From Arthrobacter woluwensis (GTDB taxonomy: Bacteria > Actinomycetota > Actinomycetes > Actinomycetales > Micrococcaceae): 64,000 nucleotides of DNA. The DNA is taken from NCBI RefSeq assembly GCF_030816155.1, contig NZ_JAUSXR010000001.1, positions 2,790,001-2,854,000 on the forward strand, in the 5' to 3' direction. Numbering within the stretch: position 1 is the first letter of the stretch; every line of letters starts with the position of its first letter. Positions 8,616 to 17,482 of this stretch are shown here, one piece after another. Made by a program: the position numbers and the translations under genes. Under the pieces are notes generated by a model that saw nothing but the letters and a program-made list of their open reading frames with translations, had not been told where the DNA came from and did not search any database.

Positions 8616-10088
8616 TCAGCTGAAGAGTTCGTTCTTCGGCTTGTTGTTCCGCACCTTGAGCCAGCCGAGCCACAGGAGCAGCGCGAACAGCGGCACGGTC
8701 GCGAGGGTCCAGGCGCCGAGGTAGAACACGCTGCCGTCGGAGCCCTTGGTGGTGTCGAAACCGATCAGCACGGTGATGATCAGGAGCGCCACGAGACCGG
8801 CCCAGCTGGTCCAGGGCGAACCCGGCATGGGGAGGCTGGAGACCTCGCCCTTCTTCTTCCGGAGCATGATCTGGCAGGCGAAGATCGAGCCCCAGGTGAA
8901 GATCACGCCGATCGACGCGGTGTTGAGCGCCAGGTCGAAGGCGTGGGAGCCACCGAGCCAGACGTTCAGGATGATGCCGACGAGGTAGAACGCGCCGATC
9001 GCCAGGATGGCCGCGAACGGGATGTGCCGCGAGGACATCTTGGTGAGCCACTTCGGGGCGTGCCCGTTGTTGGCCATGGTGCGGAAGATGCGGCCGATCG
9101 AGTACAGGCCGGAGTTGCAGGAGGACAGTGCCGCGGTGATGACGATGAAGTTCATGACATCGCCCATCCACGGCAGGCCCATCTGGCCGAACACGGTGAC
9201 GAAGGGACTGGTGCCGGCCTTGTACTGGTCGCTCGGGAGGAGCATGGCCAGCAGGGTCACGGAGCCGACGTAGAAGACCACGATGCGGATCACGACGGCG
9301 CGGATCGCCTTCGGCACCTCGCGGGCCGGGTTCTGCATCTCACCGGCGGTGATGCCCACCAGTTCGATCGCGTTGTAGGCGAAGATGACGGCGTTGAGCA
9401 CGAGGACCATGACCAGAGCGCCATGCGGGAACATGCCGCCGTCGCCCGCGAAGAGGTTGGCCGGGCTGGCGTGCGAGGGGCCGACCTGGGCGTTCATGAC
9501 GACCAGGACGGTGCCGACCACGAGGAAGATCAGGATGGCGCCGACCTTGAGGACGGAGGCCCAGAACTCGAACTCGCCGAAGGCCTTGACCGAAAGGAGG
9601 TTCACGGCCACCAGGAGGACGAGCGCCGCGATGGCGGAGATCTCCACCGGGACGTTCGGGAAGAAGTACTGGAAGTAGAGGCCGATGGCGATCAGCTCGG
9701 CGATGCCGGTCATGCCCCAGTTCAGGAAGTACATCCAGCCGGAGAGGAACGCGCCCTTGGAGCCGAAGAGCTCGCCTGCGTAGGACACGAACGACCCGGA
9801 GGTCTGGCGGTACATGATGAGCTCGCCCAGGGCCCGCATGAGGAAGTAGGCGATCACGCCGGCGATGGCGTAGGAGAAGATCAAAGCCGGGCCGGTGGAG
9901 GCGAGACGCCCGCCGGCTCCCATGAAGAGTCCGACGCCGATGGCCCCGCCCATGGCGATCATGGTCACGTGACGGCGGCTCAGGGACTTGCTGTAACCCT
10001 CGGCGCTGAGAGTGGTGCTGTCTGCGGCGCTGGAACCCTGCCTGTTGGCCTGGCCCTCGGTGCGCTCCTGCTGCGTTGTATCTGACAC
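8616..10088 (-). CDS. Amino acid permease, L-asparagine permease-like
   Basis: This APC-superfamily amino acid transporter of about 490 residues has twelve membrane segments. The conserved segments SRRHVTMIAMGGAIGVGLFM, ALGELIMYRQTSGSFVSYA and GWMYFLNWGMTGIAE resemble the AnsP/CycA branch, and the NWGMTGI region is closest to asparagine permeases from memory. The hydrophilic N-terminus is Ser/Thr/Gln-rich. I placed the start at GTG (10088); a TTG three codons upstream is possible. TACACT lies 8 nt before the GTG. It is a single gene with a strong 3' hairpin, and probably imports a neutral amino acid by proton symport. Confidence 0.8.
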   Translation of the reverse strand: MSDTTQQERTEGQANRQGSSAADSTTLSAEGYSKSLSRRHVTMIAMGGAIGVGLFMGAGGRLASTGPALIFSYAIAGVIAYFLMRALGELIMYRQTSGSFVSYAGELFGSKGAFLSGWMYFLNWGMTGIAELIAIGLYFQYFFPNVPVEISAIAALVLLVAVNLLSVKAFGEFEFWASVLKVGAILIFLVVGTVLVVMNAQVGPSHASPANLFAGDGGMFPHGALVMVLVLNAVIFAYNAIELVGITAGEMQNPAREVPKAIRAVVIRIVVFYVGSVTLLAMLLPSDQYKAGTSPFVTVFGQMGLPWMGDVMNFIVITAALSSCNSGLYSIGRIFRTMANNGHAPKWLTKMSSRHIPFAAILAIGAFYLVGIILNVWLGGSHAFDLALNTASIGVIFTWGSIFACQIMLRKKKGEVSSLPMPGSPWTSWAGLVALLIITVLIGFDTTKGSDGSVFYLGAWTLATVPLFALLLWLGWLKVRNNKPKNELFS

Positions 10089-10285
10089 GGTAGACAAGTG
10101 TACGGACCCTTCACCGAACGTGATTTGACTAACACGCGCTTGAGTCGCACATCACACTGATCATGCGGCCCGCACGTGGGAGGATATTCGCCGGACTTCG
10201 ACAGCTGGGCAGGCCGATTCCCGCAGTTTCCAACATTTGACGAATGTTTCAGAGTCAGATGTCGGGTTCCGTCCCCGGAAACACG

Positions 10286-10326
10286 GAAATCCCCCGCCCG
10301 GCGCTGGTCGCCGAGCGGGGGATTTC
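10286..10326 (-). terminator. Terminator hairpin after the wall-anchored protein gene
   Basis: GAAATCCCCCGC pairs with GCGGGGGATTTC around a GC-rich loop. It sits 32 nt beyond the stop codon of the minus-strand gene. The T-rich tail on that strand supports intrinsic termination. Confidence 0.7.
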
Positions 10327-10357
10327 AGACTGGAGCCCAGGGTCGCGGGGCCGGGGA

Positions 10358-11894
10358 TCAGTGCCGTCCGCGGCCTCGCACGGTCAGCAGGGTCACGGCG
10401 CCGATTACCAGGAACCCGAACGCGGCGAGCGCGGTGGGCAGCAGCGCCGAGGAGGCGCCCGTGACGGCGAGGTCACCGTTGCCGGTGGCGGTCGGCGTCG
10501 CGGAGCCGTTCACGGGAGCGCTCGTCGAGGACGACGACGGCGTGGCCACGGGGGCCGTGCTGGTCGCCGGAGCGGAGGTGACGGGGCTCGAGGTCGCCGG
10601 AGCGGACGTCGCCGGGGCGGACGTGCTGGTCTCGGTCGGGACCGGCGAAGTGGCCGTCTCGGTCGGCACCGGCGAAGTGGCCGTCTCCGTCGGCACCGGA
10701 GACGTGGCGGTCTCGGTCGGGACCGGAGACGTGGCAGTCTCCGTCGGCACCGGAGACGTGGCGATTTCGGTCGGGACAGGCGATGTGGCCGTCTCCGTCG
10801 GAACCGGCGAGGACGTCGTCGGCTGCGGGGTCGGGTCGACGGTGCAGGTGGTCAGCTCATCCGGGAACGGGTAGGCATGCACCTCGGACCCGCTGCCGCC
10901 GTGGACGAAATCGCCGTTGACGTAGACGCGGCCGTTGTAGCCGGGCACGTCGATGGTCGTGGTGCCGGCCCCGCTCGGGACCAGCATCGAGCCGGGCACC
11001 TGGGCCGATCCCGTCACGTGGACGTTCTGCGCCTCGGTGTAGTTCCACAGCATGTGGCCGGCGAGCTCGCCGAACGTGGAGTCGCTGATCGGCACGGGGA
11101 CGCCGTTGAGGAGGAGGGCGTTCAGGCCCAGGGTCACCTGCGGACCGCCGGTGACGTTGATGATCATGCGCGACTTCGCCGGCACGTTTTTGACCTCGAG
11201 CGACCGCACCGCGGTGCCCAGCGCCTTGCCGTCGAGGGTGAAGACCTGGGTCGCGGAGGTGCCGTCGCCCACCAGGTCGATCCCCCAGCCGGTCACGGAG
11301 ACCGTGCCCGTTGCGGGCAGCGCCGCATAGGAGGCCGACGTCGTCTGGATGCGGGCCGGAAGGCCGCGGAAGGCGTCAGCGGCGGACGAGTCGTTCGTGG
11401 TGACCTTGCCGCCGTTGGTGCTGAGCTTGGCCACGGTCACGTCGCCGCCGGCGGAGATCGCGCCTCCACCGGGGGGTGTTGTTGGCCCCGACGTCGACCG
11501 TCACGCCGGAGCTCGCGCTCAGCGAGCCGCCGACCACCAGGTGGTCCGTGCCCGGCTGCGGCCACAGGCCGGAACCGACGCCGGCCGTGCCGACGTTGTA
11601 GATGCCGCTGGCCTTGGTCACGGACGCGTTGCCGAGCACGACGGCCTTGCCTTCCATCTCCGCGGCGTTCTGCACGACCGTGAAGCCGCCCTTGACGAAG
11701 AGGTTCGGGCTGTTGTCGTAGCCTTCGGGCGCAGGATTCGCGTCGATCCCGGGCAGCGTCTGGATGCAGTTCACCGCAGCCGCGACGGCGGCCGGTGCGC
11801 TCTGGACCGCGAGAGTTCCTGCGGCAAGGAGGGCGGCGACCCCGGCCGCCAGCGAGAAAGTGGGCGCGCCGATGCGGCGCAGACTGGATTTCAT
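10358..11894 (-). CDS. Choice-of-anchor A family wall protein, frame broken at a G6 tract
   Basis: A secreted surface protein read in two frames. The N-terminal part has a signal peptide (MKSSLRR, then a hydrophobic run ending near VAAAV), followed by the collagen-binding-like region with VVLGNASVTKASGIYNVG. The C-terminal part continues the domain (GHMLWNYTEAQNVHVTGSAQ), then has a Pro/Thr stalk of seven 9-residue repeats and a sorting tail of LAVTG, a hydrophobic helix and RGRGRH. LAxTG is the class E sortase signal. The frames join if one G is removed from the G6 run at 11471-11476 (giving NNTPGGGAISAGGDV). The start ATG has GAGG 11 nt upstream. Whether the shift is real or an error cannot be decided here. 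Confidence 0.8.
10629..10817 (-). repeat. Seven 27-bp tandem repeats coding SPVPTETAT units
   Basis: Seven consecutive 27-bp units (from 10629, 10656, 10683, 10710, 10737, 10764 and 10791) encode the stalk of the wall-anchored protein. Unit length is a multiple of three, so copy-number change would keep frame. Two alternating sub-variants are visible, and the last unit is diverged. Confidence 0.85.
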
Positions 11895-12000
11895 CAGAAG
11901 AAGAACCTCGGTGGCTCGATGCCGCGCACCGCCCCCAGTGCGCCGACTCATGGTCATGTGGACATAGACGTCAACGTCACTGAGAGTATTCTATCGTTTA

Positions 12001-12028
12001 TTTGGAGAGGGTTCGCCGGGCATAGTAT
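12001..12028 (+). promoter_or_regulatory. menB promoter, leaderless
   Basis: TTTGGA (12001-12006), a 16-nt spacer, then TAGTAT (12023-12028), followed by 6 nt and the ATG. The surrounding DNA is unusually AT-rich for this window. This predicts a transcript that starts at the menB start codon. Confidence 0.55.
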
Positions 12029-12034
12029 GCACCC

Positions 12035-12988
12035 ATGACCGCCAATGCCCTCCCAGCGTCCGTCTCCGACACCTTCGACCCCCGCCAGTGGCGCGTGGTG
12101 GACGGCTTCGATTTCACGGACCTGACGTATCACCGGCAGGTGGAGCGGGACGAGGACGGCGCCGTCATCCGTGACCTCCCCTGCGTCCGGATCGCCTTCG
12201 ACCGGCCCGAGGTGCGCAACGCCTTCCGCCCTCACACCGTCGACGAGCTCTACCGGGCCATGGACCACGCCCGCATGACGCCCGACGTCGCCACCGTCAT
12301 CCTCACCGGCAACGGCCCCTCCCCGAAAGACGGCGGCCACGCCTTCTGCTCGGGCGGCGATCAGCGCATCCGCGGCCGTGACGGTTACAAGTACGCCGAG
12401 GGCGAGACGAGCGAGACCGTGGACCCGGCACGCGCCGGACGCCTCCACATCCTCGAGGTTCAGCGCCTCATGCGCACCATGCCCAAGGTGGTCATCGCCG
12501 TCGTGAACGGCTGGGCGGCCGGTGGCGGGCACTCGCTGCACGTCGTCTCGGACCTGACCATCGCATCCCGCGAATACGGCAAGTTCAAGCAGACCGACGC
12601 CACGGTGGGCAGCTTCGACGCGGGCTACGGCTCGGCGCTCCTGGCCCGCCAGGTGGGCCAGAAGAACGCCCGGGAGATCTTCTTCCTGGCCCGCGAGTAC
12701 TCCGCCGAGGACATGGTCCGGATGGGCGCCGTGAACGAGGCCGTGCCACATGCCGAACTGGAGACCGTGGCCCTGGGCTACGCCCGGGACATCGCCCGCC
12801 AGTCCCCGCAGGCCATCCGCATGCTCAAGTTCGCCTTCAACCTCGCCGACGACGGTCTGGCCGGTCAGCAGGTCTTCGCCGGCGAAGCGACCCGCCTGGC
12901 CTACATGACGGACGAGGCCGTGGAGGGCAAGCAGGCGTTCCTCGAGAAGCGCGATCCCGACTGGTCCGACTTCCCGTACTACTTCTAG
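12035..12988 (+). CDS. menB: 1,4-dihydroxy-2-naphthoyl-CoA synthase MenB
   Basis: This 317-residue crotonase-fold enzyme closes the second ring of the naphthoate during menaquinone synthesis, converting O-succinylbenzoyl-CoA to 1,4-dihydroxy-2-naphthoyl-CoA. MenB hallmarks are AFCSGGDQRIRG (oxyanion hole and CoA binding), VNGWAAGGGHSLHVVSDLTI, SFDAGYGS and the C-terminal WSDFPYYF. The long form with an N-terminal extension is usual in Actinobacteria. It is followed 53 nt later by menE, then menA. A -10 hexamer six bases before ATG indicates leaderless expression. Confidence 0.95.
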   Translation: MTANALPASVSDTFDPRQWRVVDGFDFTDLTYHRQVERDEDGAVIRDLPCVRIAFDRPEVRNAFRPHTVDELYRAMDHARMTPDVATVILTGNGPSPKDGGHAFCSGGDQRIRGRDGYKYAEGETSETVDPARAGRLHILEVQRLMRTMPKVVIAVVNGWAAGGGHSLHVVSDLTIASREYGKFKQTDATVGSFDAGYGSALLARQVGQKNAREIFFLAREYSAEDMVRMGAVNEAVPHAELETVALGYARDIARQSPQAIRMLKFAFNLADDGLAGQQVFAGEATRLAYMTDEAVEGKQAFLEKRDPDWSDFPYYF

Positions 12989-13041
12989 GCCCGCCTCCTT
13001 CTGACCCTTCCCCTTTCCAGGCCCTCGACACCCAGGACCCC

Positions 13042-14157
13042 ATGCAGAACCTCGACCCCGTCCTCCACGACCTCGCCGCGGCCCTCCACGGCGAAGGCCC
13101 GGCCGTCGACTTCGGTGAGCGGATCGGCACGGTGCGGCTGCCCGGCCACCCGGACGCCGCCGCCGTCGTCCGCACGTCCGGTTCCACCGGCCGGCCCAAG
13201 GCCGTCGTGCTCTCCTCGGAGGCCCTGGCGGCCAGCTCCATGGCCACGGCCGTGGCCCTGCGGGGCGAAGGACAGTGGCTCCTGGCCCTGCCGCTGCACT
13301 ACGTGGCCGGAGTCCAGGTCCTGGTCAGATCCCTCTTCGCCGGGACGCGACCGTGGGCCATGGACCTCTCGGGCGGTTTCACCCCGGAGGCCTTCGTGGC
13401 CGCCGCGGACGAGCTGACCGATCCGGTGCGCTTCACGTCCCTCGTCCCCACACAGCTCGCGCGGCTACTGGAGAATCCGGCCGAGGACACCCTGCGCGTG
13501 CTGCGCCGCTTCACCGCGATTCTGCTGGGCGGCGCCGCGGTCTCCCCCACGCTCCTGGCGCATGCCCGGGAGCTGGGCCTGAACGTGGTCACCACCTACG
13601 GTTCCGCCGAGACGTCCGGGGGCTGCGTCTACAACGGGCGGCCTCTGGAAGACGTCGAGGTGCGCCTCGTGGACGGCCGCGTGCACCTGGGCGGTCCGAC
13701 CCTCGCGGACGGCTACCTGGACGATCCCCGGGCCACCGAGGACGCCTTCGTGGACCTCGACGGCGAACGGTACTTCCGCACGAGCGATCTGGGCGAACTG
13801 GACAGCGACGGCGTGCTGCGTGTGACGGGCCGCGTGGACGATGTGATCAATTCCGGCGGCAGCAAGGTCGCCGCGCTGGATGTCCAGCGGGCGCTGGAAG
13901 CGCTCGACGGCGTCGCGCAGGCGTTCGTCGGCGGTGTCCCCTCCGCCGAGTGGGGGCAGGCGGTGGCAGCCGCCGTCGTGCTGCGCCCCGGAGCCGCCGG
14001 CGACCCGACGGCACTGGCCGAAGCGCTGCGCGCGGACTTCGGCGCCCTGCGTCCACGGCTGGTGTCCGTCTGGGACGCACTGCCCCTGCTGGAGAACGGC
14101 AAAGTGGACCGGCAGGCGATCCTTGCCCGGCTCGCCTCCGAACATGGGGGAAAATAG
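13042..14157 (+). CDS. menE: O-succinylbenzoate-CoA ligase MenE
   Basis: A 371-residue AMP-forming acyl-CoA synthetase. The P-loop-like motif is TSGSTGRPKAVVLS (about residues 48-61), the adenine-binding region is TTYGSAETSGG, and the hinge and C-terminal part are DSDGVLRVTGRVDDVINSGG. It activates O-succinylbenzoate to the CoA ester, the substrate for MenB. The short length is typical of actinobacterial MenE. AGGA before the ATG is a modest ribosome-binding site. It lies between menB and menA in the same direction, consistent with one menaquinone unit. Confidence 0.9.
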   Translation: MQNLDPVLHDLAAALHGEGPAVDFGERIGTVRLPGHPDAAAVVRTSGSTGRPKAVVLSSEALAASSMATAVALRGEGQWLLALPLHYVAGVQVLVRSLFAGTRPWAMDLSGGFTPEAFVAAADELTDPVRFTSLVPTQLARLLENPAEDTLRVLRRFTAILLGGAAVSPTLLAHARELGLNVVTTYGSAETSGGCVYNGRPLEDVEVRLVDGRVHLGGPTLADGYLDDPRATEDAFVDLDGERYFRTSDLGELDSDGVLRVTGRVDDVINSGGSKVAALDVQRALEALDGVAQAFVGGVPSAEWGQAVAAAVVLRPGAAGDPTALAEALRADFGALRPRLVSVWDALPLLENGKVDRQAILARLASEHGGK

Positions 14158-14247
14158 CTACGGCGCATCCGCGCCGCAGACTCCGCGACAGCGGATTCTG
14201 AAACAGCAGATTCTGAAACAGCACCCGATGCCGAGCGAGAGGTAACC

Positions 14248-15129
14248 GTGGCTACAGCCGCCCAGTGGATCCAAGGGGCCCGGCCCCGCACCCTTCCCGC
14301 GGCGATCGCCCCCGTGGTGATCGGCAGCGCGGCGGCGTACCAGCTGCACGCCTTCAATCTCGTCAACGCGATTCTGGCGGCGGTCATCGCGCTCCTGCTC
14401 CAAGTCGGCGTCAACTACTCGAACGACTACTCGGACGGCATCCGCGGCACGGACGAGAACCGTGTCGGCCCGTTCCGTCTGGTCGGATCCGGGGCCGCCA
14501 AACCGCGCGCCGTGCTCATCGCGGCGCTGAGCTGCTACGGGCTCTCCATGGTGGCCGGCCTCGTCCTGGTCCTGCTCACGCAGACGTGGTGGATGATCCT
14601 GGTGGGCCTGGGAGCCGTCATCGCGGCCTGGGGCTACACGGGCGGCAAGAACCCGTATGGCTATCAGGGCCTCGGCGAGCTGTTCGTGTTCGTGTTCTTC
14701 GGCCTCGTGGCGACGCTCGGCACCACCTACACCCAGGCGGGGCACATCAGCCTCAGCGCGATCGTGGGCGCCGTCGGAACGGGCCTCATCGCCTGCGCGG
14801 TCCTCATGGCGAACAACGTGCGGGACATCCCCACGGACAAGGCCGCCAAGAAGTACACACTGGCCGTCCGGCTCGGCGATCGCCTGGCCCGCCGCACCTA
14901 CGTGCTGATGCTCGCGGTCGCCATCCTGTCCTCGCTCATCCTGGTGCCGGAGAACCTCTGGATCCTCCTGGTGCTGCTGCTGATCCCGGCGGCCCTGCTC
15001 CCCTGCTGGCTCATGCTCTCCGGCCGGACCGGCAAGGCCCTGATCCCGGTGCTGCAGCAGACCGGCATGCTCAACCTCGGCTACGCGGCCCTGTTCGCCG
15101 TGGCGCTCATCCTCCAGCACGGGGTGTAG
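14248..15129 (+). CDS. menA: 1,4-dihydroxy-2-naphthoate polyprenyltransferase MenA
   Basis: A 293-residue UbiA-family membrane enzyme with eight to nine helices. The first Asp-rich motif is NYSNDYSDGIRGTDENR (about residues 59-75) and the second, NNVRDIPTDKAAKK, lies around residue 190. It joins the polyprenyl chain to dihydroxynaphthoate to give demethylmenaquinone. The GTG start is preceded by GAGAGG. The 90-nt gap after menE contains a short direct repeat (ATTCTGAAACAGCA-like, twice), whose role is unclear. No methyltransferase (menG) is seen nearby. Confidence 0.93.
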   Translation: MATAAQWIQGARPRTLPAAIAPVVIGSAAAYQLHAFNLVNAILAAVIALLLQVGVNYSNDYSDGIRGTDENRVGPFRLVGSGAAKPRAVLIAALSCYGLSMVAGLVLVLLTQTWWMILVGLGAVIAAWGYTGGKNPYGYQGLGELFVFVFFGLVATLGTTYTQAGHISLSAIVGAVGTGLIACAVLMANNVRDIPTDKAAKKYTLAVRLGDRLARRTYVLMLAVAILSSLILVPENLWILLVLLLIPAALLPCWLMLSGRTGKALIPVLQQTGMLNLGYAALFAVALILQHGV

Positions 15130-15152
15130 GGCCCGGGCCTGCCTGGCGGCCG

Positions 15153-15223
15153 GCCGAGTTCGTGGTTTCCGGCTGAATTCGTGGCTTCTGCCCGCGAACT
15201 CACCCGGAAACCACGAACTCGGC
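15153..15223. repeat. Intergenic palindrome, GAGTTCGTGG family, copy 3
   Basis: The arms GCCGAGTTCGTGGTTTCCGG and CCGGAAACCACGAACTCGGC are exact complements at the two ends, and the inner arms GAATTCGTGG and CGCGAACTC pair imperfectly. It lies just after menA, between convergent genes. Confidence 0.8.
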
Positions 15224-15296
15224 ACGGGGGAATCAGCATTTGGGGACGCGGGCCCCGGGGACCCGGACTCTTGGACCTCAACACCAGGCCCAAACG

Positions 15297-15333
15297 ACGG
15301 ATGCCCCGGACCATCGTGGTCCGGGGCATCCGT
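15297..15333. terminator. Bidirectional terminator hairpin
   Basis: A perfect 17-bp stem (ACGGATGCCCCGGACCA with its complement) and a 3-nt loop lie between the convergent menA and DUF4229 genes. Confidence 0.75.
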
Positions 15334-15353
15334 GGGTCTGGGCTGAGGGGTTT

Positions 15354-15677
15354 CTAAGCGTTCCGCGAATCCGTGGGGGCGTCGTTCCGGCGCGGTTCCA
15401 CCGGTTCCGGCAGGCTCTGCTCGGCCCGGCCCACTTCGGCGTCCTCCGCAGCGGCGTCCTTCTCCGCGCGGCCGTCCCGCGGGCGGGCGCCGATGGTGCT
15501 CGCCAGCTGGACCGCGGCGTCGTCGCGCTGGCGGCTGAAGAAGAGGTAGCTGACCGCGAACGCGATCACGGCGGCGAAGATCGCGCCGAGGATCAGGCCG
15601 GTCCCCAGGAAGAGGCAGATGACCAGAGCCACCGCGAAGAGGGCCAGCCGGATGAGAAGGTACTTCAGATTCGCCAC
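15354..15677 (-). CDS. DUF4229 small membrane protein
   Basis: A 107-residue protein with two N-terminal membrane helices (LIRLALFAVALVICLFLG and GAIFAAVIAFAVSYLFF) followed by a charged cytoplasmic tail, RQRDDAAVQLAS and beyond. This layout and the location beside menA match the DUF4229 family of Actinobacteria. Function is unknown; the menaquinone context suggests membrane respiration, but that is only association. The gene converges on menA with two hairpins between them. Confidence 0.75.
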   Translation of the reverse strand: MANLKYLLIRLALFAVALVICLFLGTGLILGAIFAAVIAFAVSYLFFSRQRDDAAVQLASTIGARPRDGRAEKDAAAEDAEVGRAEQSLPEPVEPRRNDAPTDSRNA

Positions 15678-15760
15678 CTCACCATTCTACCGGCCGTTCC
15701 TGGGCGATCCCCGGCCTGCACCCGCACCACCGTCGGCCCACCCCACCCCCACGCCCGGCC

Positions 15761-15825
15761 GAGACAGTGAGTTTCCGCTGAAACAGTGTGTTCAGCTCAC
15801 TGTTTCAGCGGAAACTCACTGTCTC
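15761..15825. repeat. Intergenic palindrome, GTTTCAGCGGAAAC family, copy 1
   Basis: A perfect 28-bp stem (15761-15788 with 15798-15825) encloses the 9-nt loop TGTTCAGCT. The core CACTGTTTCAGCGGAAAC recurs at 44685-44743. It lies in the divergent region between the DUF4229 and PLDc_N-domain genes, so it is not simply a terminator. Confidence 0.85.
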
Positions 15826-15887
15826 AGCGGCAGGCACAGGCGCACGCGCCCCAGCTGGTTTCCAGGGCGGCTCAGTAGACTGACAGG

Positions 15888-16304
15888 ATGCCCCGGGTCA
15901 TCATCTCAGTCGTCATCGTCGCTGTCTGCATCTACGCCCTCATCGACTGCCTCCGCACGGACTCCCGTGAGGTGCGCGGAGTCCCGAAGGGCGTGTGGAT
16001 CGTCGCGCTGCTTCTGCTGCCCCTGCTGGGCGCCCTCCTGTGGTTCCTGCTCGGCCGTCCCCGCTCCGCCGCGACGCGTCCGGCCACGGGCGGCCCCACC
16101 ACGAACGGCCGGGCGGGCGGCGGTGGAACCGCGAGCGGACGGCCTCTGGGCCCCGACGACGACCCCCAGTTCCTGCGCAACCTCGAGGAGCGCCGCCGCA
16201 ACCAGGAGGAGGCCCGCAAGCTCGAGGAGATGCGCAAGAAGCTGGAAGAGCAGGAACGCCGGCTTCACAAGGGCGACGACGGCGCTCCCGGCCAGGACGC
16301 CTGA
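15888..16304 (+). CDS. PLDc_N domain membrane protein
   Basis: A 138-residue protein. An N-terminal membrane helix (VIISVVIVAVCIYALIDCL) is followed by RGVPKGVWIVALLLLPLLGALLWFLLGRPR, the signature of the phospholipase D N-terminal-type domain, here without any PLD catalytic part. The C-terminal half is Gly-rich, then a predicted coiled coil of Glu/Arg-rich repeats (LEERRRNQEEARKLEEMRKK). Function is unknown. TAGACT ends 6 nt before the ATG, implying a leaderless mRNA. Confidence 0.8.
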   Translation: MPRVIISVVIVAVCIYALIDCLRTDSREVRGVPKGVWIVALLLLPLLGALLWFLLGRPRSAATRPATGGPTTNGRAGGGGTASGRPLGPDDDPQFLRNLEERRRNQEEARKLEEMRKKLEEQERRLHKGDDGAPGQDA

Positions 16305-16398
16305 CGCACCTCCGCACCCCGCGCCTTCGCCCCCCGCACCTCCGGTCGGCTCCGCACCAAGCCCCGCGAGCGTCTCCGCCGGAGGCCCCGGATACACG

Positions 16399-16435
16399 TC
16401 AGGCCCGGTCCCAGGAATCCTGGGACCGGGCCTGA
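16399..16435. terminator. Bidirectional terminator hairpin
   Basis: TCAGGCCCGGTCCCAGGA and its complement form an 18-bp stem around a single central base. It lies between the convergent PLDc_N and ccsB genes. Confidence 0.75.
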
Positions 16436-16468
16436 TCGCTGTCCGGAAGGCGCCGCAGAGGCTCGGGC

Positions 16469-17482
16469 TCAGAGTCCGGAGTAGGAGTGCAGCCCGTTGA
16501 AGTACTGGTTCACGATCGTGAAGTTGAAGACCACGCACAGGTAGCCGACGATCGACAGCCAGGCCGCACGGGTTCCGGTCCAGCCGCGGGTGGCACGGGC
16601 GTGCAGGTAGCCTGCGTAGACCACCCAGATCACGAAGGTCCAGACTTCCTTGGTGTCCCAGCCCCAGAACCGGCCCCAGGCCTTCTCGGCCCAGATGGCG
16701 CCGAACATCAAGGTGAAGGTCCAGCCGACGAACGCGATGGTGTTGATGCGGTAGCTGAAGTTCTCCAGGCTCAGGGCGTTGGGGACCAAGCGCATGAAGC
16801 TGAGCTTGTCCTCGCGTCCCAGGGCGAGCTGACCCTCGCGGCGTGACTGGATGAGCTGCAGCACCGACATGGAGAACGTCAGGGTGAACAGCGCCGAGGA
16901 CAGCACCGCGATGGAGACGTGGATGATCAGCCAGTAGCTCTGCAGTGCCGGGACCAGGTGGCCCACGGGCGTCCAGAACGCGACGGAGGCCGCCACGAGC
17001 ATGATGATGACGAGCGCCGTCACGAAGGTGCCCACGAAGCGCAGGTCGCGGCGCAGCAGGACGAGCAGGAAGACCACGGCCACGAGCCAGGCGCCCGTGG
17101 TGAGGAATTCATACATGTTGCCCCACGGCACACGGCCGGCGGCGATGCCACGGGTGATCACGCCGGCGCCGTGGATCAGCGCCGCGAGGACCGTGAGCGC
17201 GACGGCCACGCGGGCGGGGACTCGCCGTTCCGTGGCGTAGCGCATGGAGGGATCCGCCGTGATGGCGCCGCCCCCGGAGGAGCCCTGGGACGTGACGGGC
17301 GCGCCCGCTCCGACCAGCTGGCGGGCCTGCTGCTGCGCGGCCCGCTCATCGATCGCCTTCAGGGTGGCGCTGCTCTTGGCCAGGTCCCAAGCGAAGGCGA
17401 TGAACGCCACCGTGTAGGTTCCGGCGGCGAGCAGCATGAAGAGCTCGCTGTACTGCCCCAGCAGCGGGTTCAGCGGTGTCAT
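16469..17482 (-). CDS. ccsB: Cytochrome c biogenesis protein CcsB/CcsA (haem handling)
   Basis: A 337-residue polytopic membrane protein of the system II cytochrome c synthetase. The WWD-type haem-binding stretch is seen as WGRFWGWDTKEVWTFVIWVV (about residues 262-281), with conserved His residues in flanking helices (LIHGAGVITR, WLIIHVSIAV). It presents haem across the membrane with ResB for attachment to apocytochromes. The ATG overlaps the resB stop (ATGA), showing translational coupling. It is the last gene of the minus-strand maturation operon. Confidence 0.93.
   Translation of the reverse strand: MTPLNPLLGQYSELFMLLAAGTYTVAFIAFAWDLAKSSATLKAIDERAAQQQARQLVGAGAPVTSQGSSGGGAITADPSMRYATERRVPARVAVALTVLAALIHGAGVITRGIAAGRVPWGNMYEFLTTGAWLVAVVFLLVLLRRDLRFVGTFVTALVIIMLVAASVAFWTPVGHLVPALQSYWLIIHVSIAVLSSALFTLTFSMSVLQLIQSRREGQLALGREDKLSFMRLVPNALSLENFSYRINTIAFVGWTFTLMFGAIWAEKAWGRFWGWDTKEVWTFVIWVVYAGYLHARATRGWTGTRAAWLSIVGYLCVVFNFTIVNQYFNGLHSYSGL

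Noticed and set aside
7251..10085. 944-codon open frame on the plus strand
   Set aside because: It runs antisense through two GNAT genes and the permease gene; the composition is Gly/Arg/His-rich with no domain. It is a by-product of high third-position GC.
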